DNA of 64,000 bases from an uncultured Anaerolineae bacterium (GCA_938005675.1 CALKXH010000025.1:1-64000); one strand, 5' to 3'. Counted from the first letter of the stretch, positions 8,869 to 18,492 are shown. Translations and numbers: made by a program. Notes: generated by a model from the letters alone, not told the origin.

Positions 8869-9630
8869 TCACGCCTCTTTTCGGCGCTCATCCTCGTCAG
8901 GGTCGGTTGAGGCGGCGCCGTGCAGATCAAGGGCGGTAAAGCGCATGAAGGCGCGCTCAATCGGACTCATATCCTCAGGATACTGGCTATCGTCGTGCGT
9001 CTCAAGGATGCGGTAGCCCTCTTTGATGTAACTGCGCACGGTATGTGGGCTGACGCCCATCTCATCGGCGGCGAGCTGGGCGGGCATCCCCTCGATCACA
9101 TACAACCACAGCGCTTGGCGGATGCGCTCGGTCAGCTCCGGGTACTCGCGCGGGCGCGGCAAGACCTCCACCACCTCAAGCAGAGGCGAGCGCGCCGCCT
9201 GCAGAGCCGCCAACACGCCTTTTGTGACGGCGAACCTGCGTTGGATGGCGTAAATGATGGCGTTCATCAGCAGCAAGCGCACCTCGTTGCGCAAGAAGTA
9301 GGCGCGCGCCGCCGCGTCATAGGTCAGTTGAACGCGCGCAGCGCTACTCTGATGGGCGAGGCAGATCAGGTGCAGTCTGGGCATCAGCTGCCGCAAATGG
9401 CGGATGACGCGATTCAGTTCGGCGTCAGGGTAAGTGTCCGAATCGAGCAGGATGACGTCGGGATACTCCACCTGCGGCAGATCGCCCAACAGGGCGAGCG
9501 CTTGCTCAAACGACTCCGCCAAACCGACAACGCGCGTACGCCGATCCCACGCCATGTAGCTGTTGAGAGCACGCAGCGCGTAAAAATCGTGATCGATCAC
9601 CATCACTTTCAGGTTGATGCGCTGGATCAT
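8869..9630 (-). CDS. Response regulator-like protein with C-terminal LuxR-type HTH
   Basis: REC-like VMVIDHD..VILLDSD; HTH GMPAQLAADEMGVSPHTVRSYIKEGYRIL. Likely start Met22 of the track ORF (8869..9693). Confidence 0.78.
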   Translation of the reverse strand: MIQRINLKVMVIDHDFYALRALNSYMAWDRRTRVVGLAESFEQALALLGDLPQVEYPDVILLDSDTYPDAELNRVIRHLRQLMPRLHLICLAHQSSAARVQLTYDAAARAYFLRNEVRLLLMNAIIYAIQRRFAVTKGVLAALQAARSPLLEVVEVLPRPREYPELTERIRQALWLYVIEGMPAQLAADEMGVSPHTVRSYIKEGYRILETHDDSQYPEDMSPIERAFMRFTALDLHGAASTDPDEDERRKEA

Positions 9631-9755
9631 ACCGCCATCCTCATCTACGTGAGCGCTACTTAAGTATACCCTAAGAGGGCGCGCGCTCGGCAAACTCGCC
9701 GCTACCGCCGACGATCAGGATCGGCTATACTTTGAAGTAAAAAGGTGGGGCGGGC

Positions 9756-10628
9756 ATGACATTCTCGATTGTGGCGTACGACTCCCAAGCGCAGGCGTGG
9801 GGCGTCGCTGTTGCCAGCAAATTTTTGGCGGCGGCGGCGGTGGTCAGCTGGGCGCAGGCGGGCGCAGGCGCCGTGGCGACTCAAGCCTTCGCCAAAGTCA
9901 GCTTCGGCAAAGACGGCTTGGCGCTGATGGCGCAAGGTCTGAGCGCCGAAGAGACCCTCGCGCGGCTGCTGGCGAGCGATCCTGAAGCCGAGCATCGGCA
10001 GGTCGGCTTGGTGGACGCTCAGGGCGGCGCAGCGGCGCACACGGGCGCCGAGTGCTTCGATTACGCCGGTCACTATGTCGGGGAGGGCTTCGCCTGTCAG
10101 GGCAACATTTTGGTGGGGCGGCACGTCATTGAGGCAATGGCGGACACATACCAAAACACGGGCGGCGAGTTGGTAGATCGGCTCGTGGCGGCGCTCCACG
10201 CCGCCGACCGCGCCGGGGGCGATAAGCGCGGCAGGCAGTCGGCGGGCGTGCTGATCGTCAAGGCGGGCGGCGGCTACGGTGGCGATAACGACCGAATGCT
10301 CGATCTGCGGGTCGACGATCACCCCGATCCAGTGACGCGCCTCGCCGAGCTGGTCGAGATGCACAAGCTGTACTTCGGCAAGTCTGATCCCGCCGCGCGC
10401 ATCCCGATCAACGCGCCGCTCGCCGCCGAACTCAAAGCGATCCTCAAGCGCACCGGTCACTACAACGGCGAGGTCGATGGCGTGTGGGATGAGGCGGCGC
10501 AGGAGGGCTTCTGGTCGTTCATCGGCATGGAAAACCTCGAAGAGCGCTGGTCGCCCGACGATCATCCCGATCTGATCGACCCGGTGGCGCTCGAATTCAT
10601 CCGCAAGCGCTTTGGAGCGCAGGGCTGA
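9756..10628 (+). CDS. DUF1028 family protein with C-terminal peptidoglycan-binding-like segment
   Basis: MTFSIVAYDSQAQAWGVAVASKFLAAAAVVSWAQAGAGAVATQAF is the DUF1028 N-terminal pattern. Confidence 0.88.
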   Translation: MTFSIVAYDSQAQAWGVAVASKFLAAAAVVSWAQAGAGAVATQAFAKVSFGKDGLALMAQGLSAEETLARLLASDPEAEHRQVGLVDAQGGAAAHTGAECFDYAGHYVGEGFACQGNILVGRHVIEAMADTYQNTGGELVDRLVAALHAADRAGGDKRGRQSAGVLIVKAGGGYGGDNDRMLDLRVDDHPDPVTRLAELVEMHKLYFGKSDPAARIPINAPLAAELKAILKRTGHYNGEVDGVWDEAAQEGFWSFIGMENLEERWSPDDHPDLIDPVALEFIRKRFGAQG

Positions 10629-11420
10629 ATGCTCCATCTAGACGCGATTCGGGCTTGCGCGCTCGATCTCGATGGCGTGGTCTGGCGCGAGCACGAAAAA
10701 TTGCCCGCCGTGCCAGAATTCTTCACTTTTCTGCGCGCGCGGGGCATCCCCTACGCCTTCATCACCAACAACAGCACGCGCACGCCCGCTCAGTACCTTG
10801 AGCGCCTTGAGGCGTTCGGCATCCCCGCCGCGCCTGAGCAGATCATCACCTCGGGCGGGGTGACGGCGGAGGTGATCGCGCGGCGCTTCCCACAAGGCAC
10901 GCCCTTTTACGCCATCGGCAGCCAGAATCTGATCGATCTGATCGCGGCGCGCGGCTACCCATTCGAGCCTGAGCGCGCTCAGATCGTCGTGGTCGGCTTG
11001 GATCGCAGCCTGACCTACGAGAAGCTCAAGATCGGCGGTCAGCGCATTTTGGCGGGCGCGGCTTTCATCGCCACCAATGCCGATGCTACTTTCCCGCTGC
11101 CCGATGGCGAGGTCGCGCCGGGCGCGGGCAGTTTGGTCAGCGCGGTGGCGACCATGACCGGGCAGCAACCCTACCTGATCGGCAAGCCCGCCGCGCCTAT
11201 GTTCGAGGCGGCGTTGCGCTACTTTGGCGTATCAGCCGAGCAGGCGCTCATGGTCGGCGACCGCCTCGATACCGACATTCTGGGCGCCCAAAACATCGGC
11301 ATGAAGAGCGCGCTCGTGCTGACGGGGATCAGCCGCGCCGATCAAGTCGGCGCCATCGTCCCAGACGCCATCTTCGCCGACCTCGCCGAGCTGTTTGCGG
11401 CGTGGCAATCGTCCATTTAG
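10629..11420 (+). CDS. HAD-IIA family hydrolase (NagD-like)
   Basis: CALDLDGVVWR; YAFITNNST; VGDRLDTDILGAQNIGMKSALVLTG. Confidence 0.93.
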   Translation: MLHLDAIRACALDLDGVVWREHEKLPAVPEFFTFLRARGIPYAFITNNSTRTPAQYLERLEAFGIPAAPEQIITSGGVTAEVIARRFPQGTPFYAIGSQNLIDLIAARGYPFEPERAQIVVVGLDRSLTYEKLKIGGQRILAGAAFIATNADATFPLPDGEVAPGAGSLVSAVATMTGQQPYLIGKPAAPMFEAALRYFGVSAEQALMVGDRLDTDILGAQNIGMKSALVLTGISRADQVGAIVPDAIFADLAELFAAWQSSI

Positions 11421-11434
11421 CTGAGTGATGCCCT

Positions 11435-12691
11435 ATGAAGTACGTCCGCCTGCTGTCCCTTTGCCTCGCGCTCAGCGCTCTACTTTTGAGCGCGCTCCCG
11501 TTGCTCATGCCTGCGCCCGCCCATGCCGATGCGCCCATCAGCGTGCTGAGCCAATCGGTGGAGAGCCGCTACCGCGACTCGTTCGTCTTCCGCATCACGG
11601 CGCGCAGCGAGGTCGGCAAGATCATCGCGGCGCGCATCATCTGGCGGGTGCGCTCCTTCAGCGCTAACCTCGCCTATCGCGTTGAGGTCGAGCAGCCCGC
11701 CGCCCAACTCGACCTCGAATACGTCTGGGAGCTGCGCACGCAGACCATGCCGCCTTGGCAGGTCATCTTCTACCGCTGGGAGCTGATCGACGATCAAGGC
11801 AATCGCCATCGCACGCCTGAGGTCAAGGCGGAGATCAGCGATGAGACTCGCGCTTGGCAGATGCTCAGCGACGGCAAGGTCTCGGTCTATTGGTACGAGC
11901 GCGATGAGGCGTTTGGCAGGGCGCTCCTAGATGTGGCGCGGCGCGGCTTCGATCACACCGCCAAAGCGAGCGGTTTCGCGCCCGATGATGAGCTGCGTGT
12001 GGTGGTCTTCAACTCGCAAGCCGATTTCTGTACCATCTACGGCGCTTTCGGCTGCCAGAGCTGGATCGGCGGCGTGGCAATCGGCAGCATCACGCTCGGC
12101 TGGCTGGATGAGACGCGCGTCGCTGACATCCCCAATTGCGATGCGGCTTGTCGCGCTGAAGTGGCTGCCAATCGGCAGAGATGGTTCTTCAATCAGCTGA
12201 TTCCGCACGAATTGGCGCACGCCTTCCTGAATTACTGGATGGGCTCGCGCACCAGAGCCATCCCGATCTGGTTCAACGAGGGGCAGGCGGTCAATAACGA
12301 GCTAGAGGGCTTAGCGGAGGAGATCAATCGGGTGCGCATCCTCGCGCGGACGGGTCAGCTGGAGCGCCTCGCCGTCATGGACGCTCGCACCATCATCGGG
12401 CGCAACGATCTGCCGCGCGTGCGAGATTGGTACGCCCAAGCCGCCTCGCTGGTCGCCTTCCTGTACGAGCGCTGGGGACTGGAGAGTCTCGGCGCGATCA
12501 TCCGCTTAGTCAACGACGGCAAGACCTTCGAGACGGCGCTGAGAGCCGTCACGGGGCTGAGCCTAGATGAATACGAGATCGCCTGGCGGGAATGGCTGGG
12601 CTTGCGCGAGATTCCGCCGACCTTCGCGCCCACCCCGACCCTGTTCTTCTTCCCGACGCCAACCCACGAGCCAATGCCCCGCCGTCCCTGA
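11435..12691 (+). CDS. Secreted HExxH metallopeptidase-like protein (peptidase MA-like)
   Basis: Signal peptide; LIPHELAHAFLNYWMG...IPIWFNEGQAVNNELE (HExxH plus downstream Glu); Pro/Thr-rich tail. Confidence 0.8.
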   Translation: MKYVRLLSLCLALSALLLSALPLLMPAPAHADAPISVLSQSVESRYRDSFVFRITARSEVGKIIAARIIWRVRSFSANLAYRVEVEQPAAQLDLEYVWELRTQTMPPWQVIFYRWELIDDQGNRHRTPEVKAEISDETRAWQMLSDGKVSVYWYERDEAFGRALLDVARRGFDHTAKASGFAPDDELRVVVFNSQADFCTIYGAFGCQSWIGGVAIGSITLGWLDETRVADIPNCDAACRAEVAANRQRWFFNQLIPHELAHAFLNYWMGSRTRAIPIWFNEGQAVNNELEGLAEEINRVRILARTGQLERLAVMDARTIIGRNDLPRVRDWYAQAASLVAFLYERWGLESLGAIIRLVNDGKTFETALRAVTGLSLDEYEIAWREWLGLREIPPTFAPTPTLFFFPTPTHEPMPRRP

Positions 12692-12716
12692 GAGATGAGT
12701 TTCTAGGAGAAGTCAG

Positions 12717-13946
12717 ATGTTCAAACGTGAGATGTTTTTCAGCGCTCTAGCCGCATTCCTCGCCCTGACGCTGATCGTGGCGAGCCTGCCCGCCGCGGCA
12801 CAGAGCGGTTTCCTCTCGACCGCCACCCCGCCGCCCAGCCCGACCAACAACGGCGGCAACGCCCAGTGGACGATCCTCAACAGCACCTTCGAGAGCAATT
12901 TCCCGAAAGGCTTCACCTTCACGCTGGAAGCCACCAGCACAGGCGGCAAGATCGTGAGCGCCGCCGCCCTGTGGCGGCATTCGCCCGTCAGCAGCCGCAC
13001 GCGCCGCCTCGCCACCATTGACGAGAGCGGCACGAAGATGGTCGCCGTGTGGGAGAAATCGCCCGGCGACGCCGTGCCGCAGTGGGCGGGTGTGGAATAT
13101 TGGTGGGTGCTGCAGGATGAAGTCGGCAACATCTACGAGACGCCGCGCCAATACGCCGAATACGCCGATAACACCCGCAAGTGGCATCGCATGGAGTCGG
13201 ATGACATCATCGTCTTCTGGCAGGACGGCGTGCCAGATGAGATCGGACCGCTGACCATCGCCGCGATGGAGCGCCAGCGTCCCTTCTATGAGCTGAACTG
13301 GGCGAATCCGCTCGGTTACAAGCCGCGCGCCATCATCTACGCCGATTTCGAGACGTGGGCGGAGTGGTCGCCCGGTCGCGGCACGGTCGGCGGCGGCTTG
13401 GTGGTCGTCGGGCAGACCAGCCAGTCGTGGGGCGCCACAGCGCAGGTCTACGATCCGTTCATCCAGCCAGTTGACGAAGTCGCCAACGATACCGTCCTGC
13501 ACGAGGTGGCGCATTTGTATCAGTACGCCAACGGCGGCACCTCAGGCTTGACGTGGTTCATCGAGGGCAGCGCCACCTTCTTCGAGCTGCGCAGCGGTCC
13601 GCGCATCGAGCAGCGCGTGCGCCGCTGGGCGCGCGAGGGCAGATTGCCCACCTTGCAGGAGCGCGGACCGGGCGGGCGCGAAGCCTACGACGTCGGCTAC
13701 ATGTTCTGGGTCTGGCTGACCGAGACCTACGGCGCCGACGCGCATCGGCGCGCTTGGGAGCTCGTGCGCAGCGGGCGCACCCAACGCGCCGCCATCGAGA
13801 CGGTCACGGGCATGAATTTCCTCGAGACTGAGACGGCTTTCCGCACTTGGCTGGGCGCCGTCAACCCTGAAGTGCCGACTCCGCTGCCGACTTTGCCCTT
13901 CTTCCTGCCGCCGACGCCCACCTACGAGCCGACGCCGCGCCGCTAA
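12717..13946 (+). CDS. Secreted HExxH metallopeptidase-like protein, tandem paralog
   Basis: Signal peptide; TVLHEVAHLYQYANGGTSGLTWFIEGSATFFELR; Pro/Thr-rich tail similar to the preceding gene. Confidence 0.8.
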   Translation: MFKREMFFSALAAFLALTLIVASLPAAAQSGFLSTATPPPSPTNNGGNAQWTILNSTFESNFPKGFTFTLEATSTGGKIVSAAALWRHSPVSSRTRRLATIDESGTKMVAVWEKSPGDAVPQWAGVEYWWVLQDEVGNIYETPRQYAEYADNTRKWHRMESDDIIVFWQDGVPDEIGPLTIAAMERQRPFYELNWANPLGYKPRAIIYADFETWAEWSPGRGTVGGGLVVVGQTSQSWGATAQVYDPFIQPVDEVANDTVLHEVAHLYQYANGGTSGLTWFIEGSATFFELRSGPRIEQRVRRWAREGRLPTLQERGPGGREAYDVGYMFWVWLTETYGADAHRRAWELVRSGRTQRAAIETVTGMNFLETETAFRTWLGAVNPEVPTPLPTLPFFLPPTPTYEPTPRR

Positions 13947-13958
13947 GCGCTCCCAACC

Positions 13959-13990
13959 AGCCTGTGGAAAGCTCAGCCGTTCCACAGGCT
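13959..13990 (+). terminator. Hairpin downstream of the peptidase pair
   Basis: AGCCTGTGGAA-agctcagccg-TTCCACAGGCT, perfect 11-bp stem; no U-tract. Confidence 0.45.
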
Positions 13991-14070
13991 GGCAATCCAT
14001 CAACAACGGGCGAGTCTTTGGGGTACAATCCTCGCCGAGTCTAGCCAAAAACAACCCGTGAGGACGCCAC

Positions 14071-14898
14071 ATGGATGAATCGAACGTTCTCGAAGCGCTC
14101 TACAAGGCGCAACAGGCGAACTTGCCCGTCGCTTTGGCGGTGGTGGTGCGCACGCACGGCTCGATGCCCCGCCACGCCGGCTCGAAGATGCTGATCTACA
14201 GCGATGGCAAGACCATCGGCACGGTCGGCGGCGGCGCTATGGAGAGCCGCGTGATCCAAGACGGCTTAGCCGCCCTCGCCGACGGGCAGCCGCGCTTGGT
14301 CAGCTACACGCTCAACGATCTGCGCGACGGCGATCCGGGCGTGTGCGGTGGCAGCGCCGATATCTACGTCGAGCCGTACAACATCGCCCCGATCTTAGTG
14401 GTGATCGGCTGCGGGCACGTCGGCAAGGCGCTGGCAGAGCTGGGCAAGTGGCTCGGCTTCCGCGTCATCGTCAGCGACGACCGCGCCGAGCTGTGCAGCC
14501 CCGATCACATCCCCAACATGGATGGCTACGTGGTAGCGCCGCCCGCCGAGGTCGCCGCGCGCATCCCGCTCACGCCTCAGACCTACATCGCCGCCGTCAC
14601 GCGCGGCTTGCCCGTCGATGAGCAGCTCTTCCCGCCTCTGCTGAACGCGCCCGTGCCATACATCGGCTTGATCGGCAGCCGCAGGCGCTGGGCGCTCACC
14701 ATCAAGGCGTTGGAGGAGCGCGGCATCAGCCGCGAGCAGATCGCCCGCGTGCGCGCGCCCATCGGCTTGGAGCTCAACGCCGAGACGCCCCGCGAGATCG
14801 CCGTGAGCATCATGGCGGAGATCATCATGTTGCGCAACGGCGGCGATGGCAAGCCGATGCAATGGCTCGGCACGCCGCAACAAGCTGAGGCTCAGTGA
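14071..14898 (+). CDS. XdhC/CoxI family protein
   Basis: ALAVVVRTHGSMPRHAGSKMLIYSDGKTIGTVGGGAMESRVI; Rossmann VVIGCGHVGKALAELGKWLGFRVIVSDDR. Confidence 0.93.
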   Translation: MDESNVLEALYKAQQANLPVALAVVVRTHGSMPRHAGSKMLIYSDGKTIGTVGGGAMESRVIQDGLAALADGQPRLVSYTLNDLRDGDPGVCGGSADIYVEPYNIAPILVVIGCGHVGKALAELGKWLGFRVIVSDDRAELCSPDHIPNMDGYVVAPPAEVAARIPLTPQTYIAAVTRGLPVDEQLFPPLLNAPVPYIGLIGSRRRWALTIKALEERGISREQIARVRAPIGLELNAETPREIAVSIMAEIIMLRNGGDGKPMQWLGTPQQAEAQ

Positions 14899-16397
14899 AA
14901 GAGCCCGTCTAGCTCAGGCGTGCCGCGCATCTCCATCGGCTGGCTGAAGATGAAGAACGCCGCCAGCAGCAGCGCCAAAAAGAGCAGCGCATAGGGCAGA
15001 AATGCCAGTTGCGCGCGCGCCGCGCCGAACTCGCGGGCGGCGATCCGCCGCGCCAAGATCAGACTGAGCAAGTAGCCGCCGATCAGCAAGATCACCTGCA
15101 CTACGGCGAACTGCTCGGCATCGATGACCGCGCCCAGCTTCCAATTGACCTGAGTCCCGAAGAGCGTCACGCCGTGATCGAGCAGGAAGTTGTGGAAGAC
15201 GGGCACGATCACCAGCGCGCCGATCACGAAGTGGAAGCCATAATGCGCCGCCCAAATGCCTGCGCCAATCGGCACGAAGGCGGGCGCGAAAGCAGCGAAA
15301 GTATCGCGTAAGCTACGTGGATGCTGCTTTTTGCCCGTCAGAGCGTTTGCCAGCCACGCCGCGCCGATGCTCAAGAGGGCGGGCAAGGCGAGGCTTCCGA
15401 TAAGGAAGATTATCAACAGAAGAAGCCACTCCGCATTCGTGCCGAGCGCGGATGCCATCTCGCGCAGCAACGCATAGACGGGCGGCACCATCCCGAAAGC
15501 GTTCACGATGCCCATGAAGGCGAGCGCCACCAGCAGAAAGTTCACATCCCAGCGGCGGGGCAGGCTGCGCGGCGCTCCTAGCTCGCGCAGGGGCGAGCGA
15601 ACGCCCAGAATCACGTTATCGTGTGGGCAGGCGCGCGCGCAATCGAGGCAGAGCGTGCAATCCATATTGCTCTTGATCTGCGGCGCGTAGAGCAACGTCC
15701 CGCAGCCCAGCACGCCGCGCGAGTCGTGCTGGATGGGCGGCGCCTCCCCGATCTGATCGACCAAGATCACGGGCTGCGGGCTGTAGCTGCCGTTGAGGCA
15801 CTCCTTCCCCACGCAGCGCTGGCAGGTCTTCGGATCGCGCACCCCGATCTGCAGCGGCGAGAGCGTGCTGTAGGCGAAGTTGAAGGCGCCCAGCGGACAA
15901 ATGTACTTGCAAAAGGGCGACTCGCTGAAGAGCAGCTCCAAGGCGAAGGCGGCGATGAAATAAGCGACGATCACCCACGCCGTCAGCAGCGGACTCGCCC
16001 ACATGTCGGTCACTTCGTAGAGCCAGAAGATCAGGAACAAGCCGCCGATGGCGAGCCACTTGTTGCGCAACAGGCGCGGAAAGCGCCCTCCGCGCCCCGC
16101 CCAGCGCTTGGCGAGCGTGCGCGGCAGCGTGAACGGGCAACTCATGCAGAACAAGTTGCCCGCCAGCAGCAGCGCGAGGATCACGACGCCGCGATAGTGA
16201 ACCCACGCGCCGACCGTCGCCAAGTTGCGCGAGGCGATCTGCTCGCCCGTGAAGCCGTCGTAGATCAGCAGCGCGGCGACGATCAGCAGCGGAATTTGAA
16301 AGAGCAGCCGTCCGCGCCGATGCTTGAGCAGCCGTCCCAGCAGGGGCAAGCGCAAGACGTCTGGCGGGGGGCGGTAGAGCGGCTCGGCGCGGCTCAT
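14892..16397 (-). CDS. Multi-TM 4Fe-4S polyferredoxin-like membrane protein (NapH/NosR-C-terminal type)
   Basis: FCMSCPFTLPR, CKYICPLGAF, CQRCVGKEC, CTLCLDCARACPHDNV plus many TM segments. Confidence 0.85.
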   Translation of the reverse strand: MSRAEPLYRPPPDVLRLPLLGRLLKHRRGRLLFQIPLLIVAALLIYDGFTGEQIASRNLATVGAWVHYRGVVILALLLAGNLFCMSCPFTLPRTLAKRWAGRGGRFPRLLRNKWLAIGGLFLIFWLYEVTDMWASPLLTAWVIVAYFIAAFALELLFSESPFCKYICPLGAFNFAYSTLSPLQIGVRDPKTCQRCVGKECLNGSYSPQPVILVDQIGEAPPIQHDSRGVLGCGTLLYAPQIKSNMDCTLCLDCARACPHDNVILGVRSPLRELGAPRSLPRRWDVNFLLVALAFMGIVNAFGMVPPVYALLREMASALGTNAEWLLLLIIFLIGSLALPALLSIGAAWLANALTGKKQHPRSLRDTFAAFAPAFVPIGAGIWAAHYGFHFVIGALVIVPVFHNFLLDHGVTLFGTQVNWKLGAVIDAEQFAVVQVILLIGGYLLSLILARRIAAREFGAARAQLAFLPYALLFLALLLAAFFIFSQPMEMRGTPELDGLFH

Positions 16398-16792
16398 TGG
16401 GAGCGCACCTGCACGTCATAGCGGCGTAGAGTCGCGCGCCCGTCGGGGAGCGTAGCGCGCACGGTCACGATCCAGTCGCCGCCCATCGTCCACTCGAACG
16501 GCACGACGTAGCGCCCGTCTTCCGTGCCGCCCTCCGCCTTGCCGTCGACGGGGATCATGCCGGCGTGGGTCATATCGCCGCGCACCTCGATCACCGCGCC
16601 TTGAATCGGCTCGGCGCGGGCGTTCCGCAAAGTGAAGACCAACGCATCCGCACCGACGCGCAGCGGTCTGTCGGCGTTCAGCCATTCAAGCTGGATATCG
16701 GGATCGGGCGTGGGCGTCGGTTGCGCCGATTGACGGCAAGCGCTCAGACTCAAGGCGCAGACGAGCATCACCACGCGCAGAAAGTGCTTCAT
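16394..16792 (-). CDS. FixH/YtkA-like lipoprotein
   Basis: MKHFLRVVMLVCALSLSACRQ lipobox; GAVIEVRGDMTHAGMIPVDGKAEGGTEDGRYVVPFEWTMGGDWIVTVRATLPDG. Confidence 0.75.
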   Translation of the reverse strand: MKHFLRVVMLVCALSLSACRQSAQPTPTPDPDIQLEWLNADRPLRVGADALVFTLRNARAEPIQGAVIEVRGDMTHAGMIPVDGKAEGGTEDGRYVVPFEWTMGGDWIVTVRATLPDGRATLRRYDVQVRSQ

Positions 16793-16881
16793 GCCTCTCT
16801 CAAGGTCACTGTCAGCAGCGCATATGTTCATTTTAGCACAAGCGCGGGCGCGCTGCGATGAGCAGCGCCTGAGGGCTGGCT

Positions 16882-17670
16882 TCAGTCGGAGCTTTTCGGC
16901 TCGCTCTCGCCCAGATACTCGACGATCTTGGCGTAGGCAGTGTTGATGGCTTGCATCCGCTCGGTAGCATCCGGCGCTTTGTTGTAGTCGGGATGGAATT
17001 GCAGCGCCAAGCGGCGGTACTCGCGCCTGATCGTCTCCAGATCGGCATCGTAGGCGACGCCCAGCACGTCGTAGTGATCGAAGATGGCGGCGCGCGCGTT
17101 GCGTTGCGGCTCACGGTGATGCCTGCCCGCCCGCCGACGGCGCTCGTAGGGTTGCGGATCGTCGCTGAAGGTGGCGATGCGCCACGCCCCGTTCAAAAAA
17201 CTGCCCTCCGTGCGCACGGTCTGGCAGCGCAACGCCGCCATATCGAGCGCCTCGCCGTAGCGCACATCGCGCCACAAGCTGCCTTCGCGCGGCTCAAAAT
17301 GGACGGGGAACAGCCACGCATTCTGCCCATAATTCTCGAAAGCGTAGATTTTATCGCCGTAGATATCCAGCAGGGTCGTCATCCAGTCGTAGGGCAGGTA
17401 GCGCTCGCCGTGTTCGGGCAGCAGCATGGCGCTCCAGAGGAAGAAGAGGGTGAAGCGCCCGTTGGCGGCGTTATGCTCAAGGATGCTTTGGATGTAGGCG
17501 ACGTCGATATCGCGTTCGATCAGGTGGATAGCGATCTGCTCGCCGCCGATCAGGTCGACTAGCACCACATCGAAGCCGTCGTGCAGCACGCTATTGACGA
17601 TTGGCGCGGCGTACAGCTCGTTGATCAGGTGCTGATTGACCCAGTTGATGTTGATGCGCATGGCAGGCAC
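16882..17670 (-). CDS. Protein with C-terminal J-domain and uncharacterised N-terminal domain
   Basis: DHYDVLGVAYDADLETIRREYRRLALQFHPDYNKAPDATERMQAINTAYAKI (HPD motif) at the C-terminus. Confidence 0.85.
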   Translation of the reverse strand: MPAMRININWVNQHLINELYAAPIVNSVLHDGFDVVLVDLIGGEQIAIHLIERDIDVAYIQSILEHNAANGRFTLFFLWSAMLLPEHGERYLPYDWMTTLLDIYGDKIYAFENYGQNAWLFPVHFEPREGSLWRDVRYGEALDMAALRCQTVRTEGSFLNGAWRIATFSDDPQPYERRRRAGRHHREPQRNARAAIFDHYDVLGVAYDADLETIRREYRRLALQFHPDYNKAPDATERMQAINTAYAKIVEYLGESEPKSSD

Positions 17671-17831
17671 TCAAAAACTCGTGACGGGTATTTTTAAGTG
17701 TAAACAAAGGCGCCTCGTTCGGCAATCTCCCCGCTCTTTGTGCAAGTTGACGAGGCGAGGCATTGCCCAAACGATTGTTCAGCACTAACTCTCTAGGAGG
17801 GCGTATCTCTGCCAAGAAAAGATTCCCGATA

Positions 17832-18437
17832 ATGTTGCGAAAAGTGTTTTAACGATTGTGGCGCTCGCACTGTGCCTGATGCTGAGCGGCACAGCCCTCG
17901 CGCAGGGTGGCGCGGGCGCTACGGCGCGCGGCATAGGCGGCGGCGTGGTGAGCGTCACTTTCACCATCGAGTCGATTGGCGGATCGGGCATCGTGGTGCC
18001 GGGCTACGGTTTCCTGCTCAATAACGAGCTGACCGACTTCGATGCCGGGCAAGCGTCCGCGCAGCAGCATGGCGCCGACTATCGTGGTGGCGCCCGACGG
18101 CACGGTGATGGGCTTCGGCTCGCCGGGCGGCGCGACGATCATCACCACCGCGCTGACCATCGCCGTGAACCTGCTCGATTTCGGCTTGTCAATGGACGAG
18201 GCTATCGCCGCGCCGCGCATCTCGCAGCGCAACACGGGCTTCACGCAAGTCGATAGCAAGTTCGAGGAGTCGGAGCTGGGCAAGGCGCTGATCGCGCTCG
18301 GTCACGAGCTGCGCGGCACGGCTGAGATCGGCGCGGCGACGGGCATCGTGGTCAAGCCCGACGGCGCGATGCTGGCAGCCGCTGAGCCGACCCGACGCGG
18401 CGGCGGCTCGGCGATGGTGGTGCAGCCCGCTAACTGA
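17832..18437 (+). pseudogene. Gamma-glutamyltransferase remnant (internal deletion plus frameshifts)
   Basis: Signal-peptide-like MLRKV/LTIVALALCLMLSGTALAQ in shifted frames; VVSVTFTIESIGGSGIVVPGYGFLLNNELTDFD in frame 2, then PGKRPRSSMAPTIVVAPDGTVMGFGSPGGATIITTALTIAVNLLDFGLSMDEAIAAPRIS in frame 3. Confidence 0.85.
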
Positions 18438-18459
18438 GCGCACTAACCGATCAACACGC

Positions 18460-18492
18460 GGCACGGACTCGGCTGAGTCCGTGCCATTTTTT
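18460..18492 (+). terminator. Rho-independent terminator
   Basis: GGCACGGACTC-ggct-GAGTCCGTGCC followed by ATTTTTTG. Confidence 0.88.
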
